A DNA stretch of 64,000 bases from Pilatotrama ljubarskyi (lineage: Eukaryota > Basidiomycota > Agaricomycetes > Polyporales > Polyporaceae). The position numbers and the translations under genes are program-made. The stretch covers positions 186,001 through 250,000 of the forward strand of contig MU277692.1 in the NCBI GenBank assembly GCA_022385805.1, given 5' to 3'. Shown here one piece after another: positions 1 to 12,200 of this stretch. Within the stretch, counting starts at the first letter, position 1. Every line of letters starts with the position of its first letter. The notes beneath the pieces are model-generated. The model worked only from the letters and a program-made list of their open reading frames with translations, ran no database searches and was not told the DNA's origin.

Positions 1-524
1 GCGTGGTCCAATCTCCGGTGAGTGGTGTAGCTGTGCTGTAGTCGACTCGACGCTCATGATCATTTATCTCACAGCATTGAGACCGGCGTGGCCCTCCCGC
101 CCGGTCCTCGTCGTCGTTGAAGCATCTTATCGAATATAACATAGCGCAGGGCGTTTGTATCTGTCATGTAAGAGCTTAGTCGGTCGTCGTTCGTATAAAA
201 GTGGGTGGAAAACACGGCATCGCCGTCCAGGAACACGCCATGCACCCAGGCGTTCCAGGCGGCGCGTCGTCGCATTTACGTGTGTTCTGTGAGCTTCTGC
301 TATAGTGGTGGCAGCGAAAGCACTGTGCAGATATGAGGAAAAGACGGTCAGAAGTATTATGAGTAAATTGTACAGCAAGGTAGCAATGTACAGCAAAGTA
401 GGCTACTAGTGGCATAGCATAGACTACATCGGGGGAACGAAACGCCAGGTACTGACCATGAAGGACAGACGAGTGAAACATTTTCCGACTCGTATCTTCC
501 GGGATAGCCTCTCTCACCGAGGGG
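1..524. other. Window edge, no gene assigned
   Basis: I cannot support a complete gene here. A minus-strand frame at 69-275 (68 codons, beginning MRRRAAW) has a plausible hydrophilic composition and could be the last exon or a remnant of a gene. I recognise no family in it and see no continuation. It is separated by its own stop codons from the 7TM gene that ends at 525. Confidence 0.4.
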
Positions 525-1789
525 TTACTTCTCGCGCGAACTTGACTCCACGTCGAGCGCGGACACGGAGAACTCGGTCGTGAATTGCACGTCTGACGGC
601 CCGACCCCGCGTTTCCTGCCACTGGGCCCCATCGAGATGTTCGTCTGGCGGAAGTGCATGGAGGTGAGCGTCTGCGAATCCATAGTGTCTTTTGTCCACG
701 CCGTGCCGTCCGCAACACGGTAGATGATGAGGTACGTCGCGATGGGCTGCCATGTCCAGTCAGCACTGCCGCAGGTCCTGCCATACAGCGAACTCGACGC
801 ACCTGTGTGCCCGATGCGAACCCGAGCCAGATCTGGTTGATGGGTGCGTTCATCGCGTACGACACGAGAAACGCGATCGCGAACACGGAGTAGAGCGCGG
901 CGGACTCGACGATGAGCGCCGCAAGCGAGAGGTACTGTTGCGCGTGCTCGGGCGGGAGGTGCGCGAGGTGCGTGCGGCGGTACATGAGCAGGCGCGCGAT
1001 GATGAGCGCGGTGAGGATGATGTTGACCCCGAGCGAGATCGTGTAGTACGCGGTGCCGTACGCGAGCGGCTGCTTGCTGTACAGCGAGAGCCCGGGGTGG
1101 CTGGACTGCAACGTCCAAAGCGTTCCCATCACTGCGTGGGGAAAGGAGTGCGCAGAAGTCAAAATCAAGAAGCTAGGAAGGATGATTTTGACTGGACGTA
1201 CCGAAGGAAGCGACGAGCATGATGAAGGGGAAGAGGTTGACGAGGAAGGCGATGGTCCGACCTGACGCAGTCCAGATGATCCAGCTACGCCAGAGCTTAC
1301 TTGACGTGTCAACCTTGGTTCCGTGAGCAAGAGCGTGATGCCACTGACCATGAGGGTATCGCATAGGAAAGTCATGACGAACAGTGTCGCGTAGAATATG
1401 ACATTGATCGCGAGGTTCTGCGAGGCGAGGAAGTATGACCACGGTCCGCCGGGATAGTTGCGGTTGTTGATGTAGATGACCTCGACTGTGCGCGCCTGGA
1501 CTATGGCAAACATGGTCTCGACGATGAGGAGCAAGGTGATGAAGCCGAGGAGAGCGATCGTCCTCCACCCGCGATGCCTCTGCTTCCAGAGGTACAGGGC
1601 GCAGGATGTCCATAGGACGAGATGTACACCTGAGGTACGGATACGTCTCAGCAACATGCTATCACCCGAGCAAAGCAGACCGCTCGCACCGTAGGCTACA
1701 CCCGCTATGAAATCTCCGGCAAGAAAGAAGCGTTCGATGGCGATTGTGGCGGCGTCCTCGTCCGGGCCATAGTATGGCGTCGAAGACAT
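525..1789 (-). CDS. Seven-transmembrane protein of the expanded agaricomycete family, function unknown
   Basis: This encodes a polytopic membrane protein of about 350 residues. The start is the ATG at 1789 and the stop TAA is at 525-527. Hydrophobic segments run through the N-terminal exon, for example the stretch around IALLGFITLLLIVETMFAIV and the one following NLAINVIFYATLF. An intron with donor gtcagt and acceptor gtaag joins CDTLM to LWRSWIIW. This gives the D...L.WR..IIW pattern seen in many uncharacterised mushroom 7TM proteins. Later exons carry the motif MGTLWTLQSSHPG and, near the C-terminus, ATYLIIYRVADGTAWTKDT, which is also common in that family. The tail is hydrophilic and cytosolic-looking. 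The family is large in Agaricomycetes, has no established ligand or reaction, and I infer no function. The long frame that reads through to position 176 ignores these introns. Confidence 0.8.
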
Positions 1790-3468
1790 CTCTGAGGCAA
1801 TATTGAGAGCCCGGCGTACTGTACAAAGGAGCGTCTGCTCTGGGAGACCCAGAGTCTGGGGGAGGGGTTACGAGAGCACGGCAAGTTTATAGGGAGAGCG
1901 GCCAGGGCATGATGGGAGTGGATGGACGATCGGCATAAACGATGGCGACAGTGTCCAGACGATCGGAAACACATCTTCAGGTCCCCGATGGCCAAGATTC
2001 GCTGCCATTGGCTTCCCGGCAAGCACGGCCGCTGCCCTCATTCGGCGCTCCCTCGCTCGTCCCGGTCCCGGACGCTCGTAAAACATTGACTGCTCTAGAG
2101 TGGCTGTGCTGGCTCCTTGAGCTAGTCTCTCGAGTTCAAGGCACGCGTTACGCAACTTTGGTATAGTGCCTGCCTGCTGCGCTCACCGTCCAGGCCTTGT
2201 ACGAATATCCTCAAATGCATTCTAGGCCCAAGCGGTGAGCCCGGCAGCCATCAATCGATATACTGTACTGGAGACCGGGGATGCGCCAACCAAGCATAGC
2301 CCAGGGAGAGACGTTACTGCGCTGATGTCGGGAACTGCTCCCGGGATCTCTGCACCATCTTCCCTCGTTCCTGGCGCTGATCCCTGCCCCGCGTGCTGTG
2401 CCTTCTCCGCTGCTCTCAGGACGTCGTCGGGCTTTCCCGCCTTGCAGCTGCGTATGCAGCAACCCCGTCGTCCTGGCCACTGGCACCAACTCAATTGGAT
2501 GGCTCTGCCAGTGGTACTGTACTTACTATGCACGTCGTCTTCTAGGTCACCTATATGTCGCAAGGGACCTATGTCGCTAAGGTCTGGCACGTTTGCAGCT
2601 TCATCTCAACCTTACCAAGAATATTGACGCACTCGAGTGGCCATCGTATCTTCGTCGTTCAACTACAGCCAGCGGCCCACGCTCGCTGTCATGAACTCGA
2701 GCCTATGTATCTTCGTCGGATAGTACCGCCGCGTTTGCCTGGCCAATGAGACGAGCGCACACGGTCACTATTGTACAGCTATACAGAGATATACTCGATG
2801 TTCTCGCGCTCGTAGCCTCATGCGGTACGAGACTCCCACCGCCTGTCTAATCTCTAATTTCTAGCGTGGAGGGCAGCGGATGTCAATCACGTCAATGTCA
2901 CTGGTCTTGTTTCTTCGAGCTGTTGCGAAGCGATCCGCTGCACGCCGTAGCTGGCTCAGGTGCTGATGGTCAGTGAGATATCACCGACCACGAGTTCTGA
3001 TGATACTGTATATGGCGCTGCTAGTATTCTAACGAAGCGCGGTTGTAACGACCACACTCGGCTGGGCGACGTGCACCGCCTCTGTGCAATAACTGTACGG
3101 ACCCGAGATCGCCGCACACCACCTGTCTATATCACTATCTTCGAATTCCTCGTCTTCTCTAGCTCTCATAGACAGATGCTCCATGGGCAGAACAGAAGCG
3201 AAGGAATGTCTCAATTGTCATGGGGAATGCGCCATAAGCTGGGGTCGCAATACAAGACGATAGAATACTTCGAATATGGTACATACTGTTGTACGAATAT
3301 AATGAGCATGCGGGGGGACGTGTTGCACCTAGAGAGACCCGTAGGAGATTATAGCGCCGGTATGGGCGTCACGAATTGCATGGCTGGATCCAGGGATAGA
3401 AGATATTGTTAGGAGAACGATGACGACCGCAGAACGACAGCGAAGTTCAGAAGGGGACCTATTCGCGT
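1790..3468. other. About 1.7 kb without a recognisable gene
   Basis: Several open frames exist here (for example minus 2222-2590 and plus 2960-3412). None has codon usage, motifs or splice structure like the neighbours, and the frames overlap on both strands. The stretch holds the 5' flank of the 7TM gene and the 3' flank of Raptor. I see no tRNA, no long inverted repeat and no LTR in it. A decayed gene cannot be excluded. Confidence 0.45.
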
Positions 3469-6400
3469 CTATGAAACAGATGGAAGCTTGCAGCCCATAA
3501 TGCGGACTGTCATTGTGCGCCGTTCTTGGTCAGCAACCTCGACTTCCTCAAAGGCGTAGAACATCGCAAAAATGTTGACTCACCGGTTCCGTCCCAGGAG
3601 CCGACGCCGTAGACCATTTCTTTCGGATGGAACGCGAGGCTGCTCGTCTTCGGCGTAAACGGCGTCATCGACTCGCGGGGCGGAGGAATTGTCAGGCCCG
3701 TCGTGAGCGAACCCAGCCCCCTCTTCGTCGAGAGCGACTGGACGTCCGTCCGCTGCGTACGCCAGTTCGAGACCATGAGCGCGGAGGTACTGCAACCGGT
3801 ATCAGTCAATAGGACGCGAATACGCCAGGGGAGAGGGGGCGACGACGTACGCAGCGAAGACTTCTGTTTGTTCGTGCACGTCAAACGCAGAGAGGCCCTG
3901 GGAGAACATGTCCCATGTCTGCAGGGGCTCATCGCCTCCGCGGATGTCCCAGAGCTTCACTTCGCCATCGTGGCTTCGAATAATTGTCAGCACCCGGCCA
4001 TAACGGCTACGGAGGGACGGAGCGCGTACCTTCCGGAGAGGAACTGCCCAACGAGCGTCGGATGCCACTTGACGTTTTGCACCCAAGATGTGTGCTGGTG
4101 ATAGGATCTGACCACCGCATCATCCTCCTCAAGCCGCCGGTCAAAGATCTTCACGCTCCCGTCGGCGAAGCTGGCGAGGAACGTCGACGACGAGCCGCTG
4201 TCCGACGTGAGCGCCGTGATAGGGCTCTCAGAATTTGTATCCAAGTCCTGAAGTAGCCGGTGACGTGAGAGCGCGCCCGCCTGCGTCCTGCGTTGCACTC
4301 ACCATGATTTGACTTTCTGTGTGCGCGTCCCACACGCGCACGATGCGCGAGTCACCGCCCACGAGTAGACTACCACCCGTCTGCTTCCAATCTGTCACGA
4401 CGCCGCTGCCGCGCTTGACTTGCAGCACCTCGTTCAGCCCGCGGAAGGCGCTCACCATCTGCACAGGGCCATTGCACAGATTCGGATCGTAGTTGCGGTA
4501 CAGGCGAATCATTCCGTCCGCTGACGCATCGTGAGCTAGTCACGAGAAATGCCCCATAGGATCCGCCACGTACCAGCACCAGTAAGAATGATCCCTCCCA
4601 CATCTTGGTTGATGATGTGCAAGGATGTGATGCTCGTGCCTCGAGGATTGCCGTTCCAGAAGCGGTTCAGCCTCTTGCGCTTGATCCAGTCCCACACGCT
4701 AGGAAACACTCAGTCAGAACAAGCCTGTGATGACATCCAGGATACCACCAGTGCGTACGTGATCATATCTGACTCGTTGGCTATGACGAGGTGCGGGTCG
4801 AATGCGTGGAACGCCAATGAGAGGGGCAACCCGTTGATCTGGATCGTCGTCACCGGCCTATCCCATCTGCAGCGTGCTATGGCCGACACGTCAATCAGTC
4901 CTTGATGATCACCAACCAGCTTCGCGACTTTGACACTCACGCGCTTCTAGAGCTTGCTTGTGGGTGTCTTCTATTACCTGCTCGTTCCGCTGCTGCCGCC
5001 ACACCTGGTAGTTGTACTGCACACTGCCCGGCTCGTCCGCCTCCGGTTGCTGCGGGGTGCGTGCATTGTCAGCGGGCGAACTCGACGGGCGCAGAACCTA
5101 TAACTGACCCTCATCTGCGGCTCCTTGAAGTACTCGCAGCACCAGTCGTAGAAGCGGCTCTTGAGCGGGAGCACGTCTCGAATGCCGACCCCCGTGCCCA
5201 ACCCCAGAACGATGGAAGAGTCCACGGAGAACGTACTCCCGGACGGGCTAGCCCCACCACCATAGCCATCTCTATGGTGAGGATGGCCGTGGTGCCGGGC
5301 GTGGTTGCCGACGCGACGTCGCGCCCGTAACCGCTCCATGTCCTCCTCCATCAGGGCCTCCATGACATCCGAAGGCAGGAAGTCCATGGTAGGCGGATGT
5401 GCCTCAGGTTGCGACAGCGCGGCAGCCTGCGGTGCCGATACTGGCTGTACATAGCCGTCCTCCGGGCTCTCGGGACGAGAGTATGGCGACGTGTACTGTG
5501 CGAAGTTGAGGTTCGGCGATGGGGGTCTCGACACGCCCTCGACAACTTCGGTGCGCTCCTGGGTGTTCTGGGCTTGCTGAGGCTTCGGCGAGGAGCGACC
5601 GTCCTCGAGCGAGGGGAACGCGATGTTGCCCGCCAGACTCCTGAGCGCGTTTGCGAAGGACGACGTCCGCCGCAACGTGCTCGAGACACCATTCTGTATG
5701 GTATTCGTCATTGTCTCACTGCGCGTCAATGGAGGGCGACCTGCCGGTGACGGTGGGGTCTGGGTGGCAGTCTGCATAGACTGGTTGGAGGGTACTCGCT
5801 GCCTCGTGCCGTTGAGGAGTGACTTCGCGTCAGACGCAGTCGATGGCGGCTTGTTGAGCGTTGTACTATCGAGTCTCGTGAAGGGAGACTCCAGGAGCAG
5901 CGCCATGATGTAGTCCACAATAGTCTGCGCGTTCGTAGCAACCTCTTGATATGGATCCACGGATAGCTCGAGCAGGATTGAGAAGATCGTGAAGATTGAC
6001 GAGAGCAGTACCCGATTCTCTGCGCGGTAATCGTCGTCGTCCCCAAAGCTGTCCAACCACTCCGTGATGGCGATCGCAGCGACGTCGTCGTCCGGATGCT
6101 GGTTCTCCTCGCCGTCCTTCCATCGACGGTCCTCTTCCCAGTAAATCCACGCGCAGACAATGAAGTAGCCGCGCCACTCCTTCACAAGGCAGCTGATAAG
6201 CACAAGGAGCTCTTTGCGGACCATCGGGCTCGCATCCTCCTTGATGGCAAGCGTCGCACCTGTCACAACAGTGACCTCCATGCGGAAGTGGCTCCGCTCA
6301 TCGAGCCGATACATCGAGCCACTCCCGCCGCCGCCGAGCTTGTTCAAGTCCGCGGATCCTGACGCGCCAAGGAACGTGCTGAGCGCATAGAGCGCCGCAC

Positions 6401-8450
6401 TGCGCACCTCGGGCGAGTCGTCCGAGAGGAGCGCAATGAGATGGTCCTGCATGTCGCGGTCGACGTACCCCTTGATCTCGTCGTTGCCGTCCCAGATCTG
6501 CGCGATGCACAGCGCAGACCACTGCCGGAGCAGGAAGTCGCCCGAGTCGAGGTGGTCGAAGCACGCGTCGAACACGCGCTCGCGCCAGCACGCGTTCTGC
6601 CCGTGCACGTAGTCGCGCGCGATCGTCGAAAGGATGAACGCGCACATCGCCTTGTGCTCGGACCCATTCGGAAAAAGCCCCTGCCGCGGGTCATCCTGCC
6701 CCGCGAGCGCGGACGCGAAGTACTTGTACCCCTGATTGTTGTACAGGTCGACCTGGCAGCTCGGGTCCACCGCAGATATGCGGGCCCAGATGAATATCAG
6801 GACGGGTTTCAGGTCCTGACCTGCGGCTTGGAGGAGGCGAGCGATGTACGGGAAGATGCCGATCGTGAGAGCAAGATGTACAGCCCAGGGGCCCAGGTCA
6901 ACAAATTGTGACAGCAGGATCAGGGCACGCAGTCGGTGTGGCTGAGACAAGAGGACCTGCAGGACGATGGGCAGCTGATCTGGAGGTTTGCGAGGAACGA
7001 GGTGGTGATCGCTCTGCTCCAGACTATTTGCAGGGTAGGGCGCAAGGTCGGCCGCGGCGTCAACCCCAAGCTGATCGGAGGGTACATGGAGGGAAAGTGG
7101 ACCAGGCTTGGTGAGCGCTGAACCGCCACGAGAAATCCACACTTCGAACGCAGTGAGTTGGTCAGTGAAGAACCTGCTCGGAATATACGCGTGGGCCCTG
7201 TCGCCAGGTGCGTTCGACGGGCCTGTAGGGGCGACCTGGTCGGTCCTGGTAGCTTGTCGTCGGTTGCGCGCGCCTAGAGAGGCATCCTTTGGCGCGCTAG
7301 GATCTGTGTTCTTCAATAAACTTGGGAGTTGGCGAAGGCACGCATCCACGGCTAGGTCCCAAGACGCCCACAGAGGGTGAGTATTAGTAGGAGGTAGTGG
7401 GGGGTATGTATGGGGCGTGCAGTGGTAATTCTTCATGATCCGTTCGGCTAAGAGGAAGTTGCGGAAGAGAGAGGCGATGAGCAAGTCGGACCGGTAGAGG
7501 CGGGTGAACACCTCGCGAGGGAAGGTCGTCCATGCGATTGTGTCCGTGATGGCGGTGAATATCCAGTTCAGCTCTCCGAGGGGTGTGCGTCGGTCCTTCA
7601 GGTCGCCAGGGAGCTGCATGACTTGATCGGTGGAGATTTCGTTAGGAAGCTGGTTCGTGAGAAGGAAGTAGCGCAGCGCAATATCAATGGGGGACGTCAG
7701 ACACGAGGTGAAGAGGTCTGCGGGAAGCTCCGGACATGAGGGAAGCTGTTCGTCCGCTGCGCAAGCCGCCAGCTGGATACACTCCGAGAAGGGAGGCATA
7801 CCCTCGGGATAGCCGCCACCGTGCAGCCTCGCGTCATTGTCGCGCTGCTCGGCGAACTTGACGAAGTTGCTGAGTAGGTTCCCCGCAGCGGAGCAGTCCC
7901 AGATGAAGATGCACGGCGAGCGGAGCCAGCTCTGTATTTCCTGCAGGGCGATCGGAATGTACTGCGTATAGTTGCGGTTGAAGCACCAGAGCTCTCCGCT
8001 AGGCGTCGGCTTCGGCACGCCGTGGCCATTGTAATGGAAGAGCACCGCATCTTCCATGGCCTGCTTCCGCAAGTTGACGCAGAAGCGCTTGAGATCTTCC
8101 TTGGACGGATCGAGGATCGGCTTATAGGATATCTTCGGGTTCAGGCCTTCGTACTGATGCTGCAGGTTGGTTCCGATGACTTCCAGCGCCTTGTGCGAGG
8201 GCATGGTGTGCGGATCTACCCAAGCTTCGAGGACGGCGCATGGGTTGGTCTTGATGATATCTGGTGGGTCGACGTCGATGTTGAGGCAGAGCACGAGGGC
8301 AGCGTGTGCGGTCTTGATCTTGCCCGGGGCTGCACGCCAGGGTGCCATCTTGGGTGTTCCAGGCGGGGGAGGCGTAGGGTTTCCGCAGGTGAGATGCCGC
8401 TTCGCAGACCAGTAAGGCAGCATTGGAACGGCATCCGGGAGGTCTGTCAT
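3469..8450 (-). CDS. KOG1: Raptor / Kog1, scaffold subunit of TOR complex 1
   Basis: Raptor binds TOR and recruits substrates in TORC1, the nutrient-sensing kinase complex at the vacuole/lysosome surface. The start is ATG 8450. A very long first exon (to about 5110) encodes the raptor N-terminal caspase-like domain, with the FHYNGHGVPKPT histidine motif and WDCSAAG cysteine motif around residues 130-190. It continues with the HEAT/armadillo region (for example SPEVRSAALYALSTF) and a Ser/Pro-rich linker. Five or more short introns then separate the C-terminal WD40 propeller: WRQQRNEQ, RPVTTIQINGLPLSLAFH, DGMIRLYRNYD, SRIVRVWDAHTE, GSVKIFDRRLEED. The last intron joins SWDGT to VRIMGCKLPSVS, and the stop TAG is at 3469-3471. 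This last join restores the expected final WD strand in phase. Length is about 1,500 residues, normal for fungal Raptor. A further upstream coding exon is possible but not supported. Confidence 0.95.
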
Positions 8451-9236
8451 GGACGTACGCAGGTCGGGTTCGTATCCTCCGTTTATGCCTCGTGCGCCCG
8501 TCCGACCAGAAGATGGGTCTGAGCGGGTGCTGGAGCGTTGGTCGCGCTCCGTCGCATCGTCTTCGTCATGACCGCCATGTCGACCAGGATGCCGTCCGTT
8601 GCTGCCTGCGGATACTTTGGGACCTGAAACCGCTGAATCGAAGAGGAGACGTACCCTCTGCGTAGTGCTGATGCCCGTTCATCTCTGCCCAGACCTGAGC
8701 TCTGCCAATCTGACCAACACCGCGTTCCTCACGTTGCCCAGTGAGAAGGGTCCGGAACGAAGACAGCCAGAGACGACGAGCCCCAAAGACGCGAATGCAA
8801 TATCCAGAATCAAGCTCAAGTTGACGTCGGCCCCGGGTGCTTGGGCCGACCGTTGTGGTATGACGCAAGTAAGGAAGTAAGCGGACTTTGAAGCCCGAAT
8901 AACATGGGAAGCTAGGGAGTTACATCTCTTCAAGGATACTTTCTTATTCGGCCTACTGCTCGGTAGTAAGGTGGTATTAACGCTTCGCTTATCCCATTTC
9001 TACAGATATTGTTACTGCCGTATAACCGCGTTCGCTGTCGCTGACGCGCTCCGCATGCTGCTGCTGCGACCAGCCCTGGACCAGCCTAAGCCGGGGCGAC
9101 TCTCTCTTCCTCCTTGTTCTTGCATATCGGCTACTCTAGACCTGGTCTGCGACACTTACTGGCTATAGACAGCTCTGGCTCTGTCTTGTGATCCTACGAG
9201 TCTTGCTACGACTTTGTCCTCGCAGCTCTGGTGCCG
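8451..9236. other. Divergent intergenic region between Raptor and dynactin p150
   Basis: The two start codons face away from each other across about 790 bp. The region near 9030-9230 is rich in CT runs that would suit a 5' leader of the dynactin gene. No open frame here has recognisable content. I see no repeat or RNA gene. Confidence 0.5.
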
Positions 9237-12200
9237 ATGGCTCCGACGGATCCTCCTCTCGGCGCGCTCGTAGAGGTTCCTGCTGGTCGGGGCATTGTCC
9301 GCTTTGCGGGGGCAACCTCCTTTGCTGCAGGCAAATGGATAGGCATCGAGCTCTCCGAGCCTAGCGGGAAGAACGACGGCTCCGTGCAGGGTGTGAAGTA
9401 CTTCTCCTGCAAGCCAAACTACGGTGTCTTCGTTAGACCGAGCCAGGTGAAGGTAATCTCTGCTACGCCCGACCCAGCACCCGCACATCCTGTAAGTTTT
9501 GCCTGCTTTTGCCTGCTTGGATATACGCGGTTTAGCTTAAAGTGTGTGTTAGCCAACCGTCGCGCGTGCGGTCGGCCACCAGCGCACCGGGAGTCTTTCT
9601 CGGACTCCGTCCGTTCGTTCCATCCCATCCTCTCCCCGCGCAGGCAGCCCGTCCAAGCCCTCCATATCCTCTCTTGGCAATGGTGCTGGTGCTCAGTCAC
9701 CGTCGCGTCCTCAGCCGCGTCTTGGTTCTCCCACCAAACGCGTACCTTCGCTCACTGTCCAGCCTCGTGCCTCGCTTGCTCGCTCCTCGTCCTCGCAGTC
9801 CGATCTTCTCAGCCCTACTGTCGGCCGTAGTCGCACCAACACTAGAGACTCTCCCGTACTAGAGCCTTCACCTAGACTATTTCCCAAGTCTCAGGCCACT
9901 CCCGGGCACTCTCCGCCGCAGCTCTCCTCCCTCAGACACTCCGCCTCCCCCAAGCAAGCACCTCCTCCTGCTCCTGAACCTGCTCCTCCACCTGAGCCTG
10001 AGCCTGAACCCGAACCTGAACACGCTGAACCGCCCGAACCGCCCACTGCTAGACCGCCCTCACGCGCACCCTCACCTATAGTAAGCCTTTACGCGTCCTA
10101 CGCGTCAACTGACGCATAATCATTACCCCAGCGAGTCGCAGAGGACACTGAAGCCCAAGAGCTCCGCGCCAAGATCCGAGTGCTCGAGGCGAAGCGCGCC
10201 GACGACGCGCGGCACATCCGCGAGCTCGAGACGCGCCTGAGCGAAGCCGAGTCCTTCGTCGCGCTCCGGCCGAAGCTCCAGGCGAAGCTCAACCAGCAGC
10301 AGACGGAGCTCATTGCGACCCGCCGCGAGCTCGCGGACGCGCAGCAGCTCGCACAGCTCGCGGAGAGCCGCATCGTCGATACGCAAGAGCAGCTCGAGAT
10401 GGCGATGTTAGACAAGGAAATGGCGGAGGAGCGCGCGGAGGTCGCCGAGGCGGATTTAGAGGAAGCGAAGGAGAGGCTGGCGATCGTCGAGGTCGAGCTG
10501 CAGGTCCTGCGGGAAGGCGGAGGTAGGTCGTGTGATCACATATGCGTTTAGAGCGATGCCGAGCAGGTATTGTAGGTAGCGAGCCTAGCGGAGACACCGC
10601 CGTCAAGCATTCTCTGGCATACATCCAACTCGAGAAGCAGAATGAACGTCTCAGAGAGGCACTGATTCGGTGCGTCATGCATGGCTCTTTCGTTTTTGCT
10701 TCGCTCACCCGATGTAGTCTCCGGGACATGGCGCAGGAAACGGAGCAGGAGCAGCGGAGGCGCATCGCGGAGATGGAGAAGGATGTCACGACCCTCGACG
10801 AGATGCAATGTAAAGCGTTAGCGTCGCCACCTAGCGCCTCACAGCTGACTCCCTTGTGCAGCTCAATACGAGTCGACCCTCATCAAGCTTCAGAACGCCG
10901 AGGTGCAGATCGAAGACCTTAAGGCGCAGCTCGACGATGCCCTCGGCGCGGAAGATCTCCTCGTACAGCTCACTGAGCGTAATCTCATGCTCGGAGAGGT
11001 CGGTCGTTCTCTCATCGTGTTGCTACGATGGCGGTGGTAACATGGTGTGCACAGAAAATTGAGGAGATGCGCATCACGATCGAGGACTTGGAGGCGCTGA
11101 AGGAGCTCAACGATGAACTCGAGGAGAACCACGTTGAGACCGAGAAAGCCATGCAGGAAGAAATCGGTTAGTGCATATCAGAGCTGACCTTCCGTGTAGC
11201 TTTTGAACGAAGCCCCACAGATGCGAAGGACGCGCAGATTCGCGAACAAGCCCGCAAGATCGAGAGTCTCGAAGAAGCGTGCCAGGACCTCGAGGGTACC
11301 ATCGTTCAGTTCCGCGAGCTCGTCATGCAGCTGCAGAAGTATGTCGTCGTGCTTCGTTGTTCGAATGTCTTCTGACTTCAGGGCACAGCGAACTCGACAC
11401 ACTCCGCGCGGAGACCCAGAATGCGCAGCACGAGTCCGCCACCGCGGCGTCTCAGACAGCGGCCATGATGTCCCTGAACCTCAAGCTGCAGTCGTCCGCG
11501 ACCAAGAACCAGGCCCGCCACATCGACCTCGAGGTCAAGAAGATCGAGGCTCGGGAGGCGCGCGAGCTCCTCGGCATCATCCAGCCGTACCTGCCGCAGG
11601 TCTACGTCGAGTCCGACATGGACGCGACGAACTGCTACCTGTTCTTCCAGCGCCTGGCGGCGAAGGTGGACCTCATCAATAGCGTCGTTGCACAGATGCA
11701 TAACTTGCCGGAGTCGCTCAATGGGCCGGTGTCGGATATCCTTGTCGGCATTTGCGAGGTACGTAGACTCAGTGAGGCCCCTAGGACTTCGGGGCTCATG
11801 TGTGGCAGATGCGGGGCCGGTTGTCGAGCCTGTCGACGACGTGCAAGCGGTTTGCGGCGATCCTGCGCAAGTGCGACGTCGAGGCGTTCCTCAACATCGG
11901 CCGCATATATCCAGAGATCGCGCCGATGGAAAAGCGGATCGACATGCATATCGACTTGCTCCGCCGCGAGGAGTTCAGAGAGCTCGAATGCGTCAGCGAT
12001 GCCGCCAAGTAGGTGTCTCCTCCATTTACTGGCTCCGCGGCTTTCTCACTTATGGTTTCGTTCGATAGGATGCAGTCGCAGTTCGACCATCTCTCCGAGA
12101 CGTACTTCAACAACTTCGAGTACGACCTCGGCGAACGCGAGCTGGGCTATGCCCTCTCGTTCGACCATGATCTGGAGATGTTCGCTGCCTCAGTGGGTCT

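Noticed and set aside
176..1789. Single 537-codon frame for the 7TM protein
   Set aside because: It reads through introns; the conserved motifs need splicing and end at 525.
2222..2590. Possible gene on the minus strand, 122 codons
   Set aside because: No family motif, no splice context and an equally long frame on the other strand.
9231..9236. Start of dynactin at 9231
   Set aside because: That codon is GTG. The ATG at 9237 directly precedes the CAP-Gly domain.
10098..10789. Antisense frames within the dynactin coiled coil (for example 10123-10386 and 10310-10789)
   Set aside because: They are composition shadows of the alpha-helical, GC-third-position-biased sense frame; no motifs.
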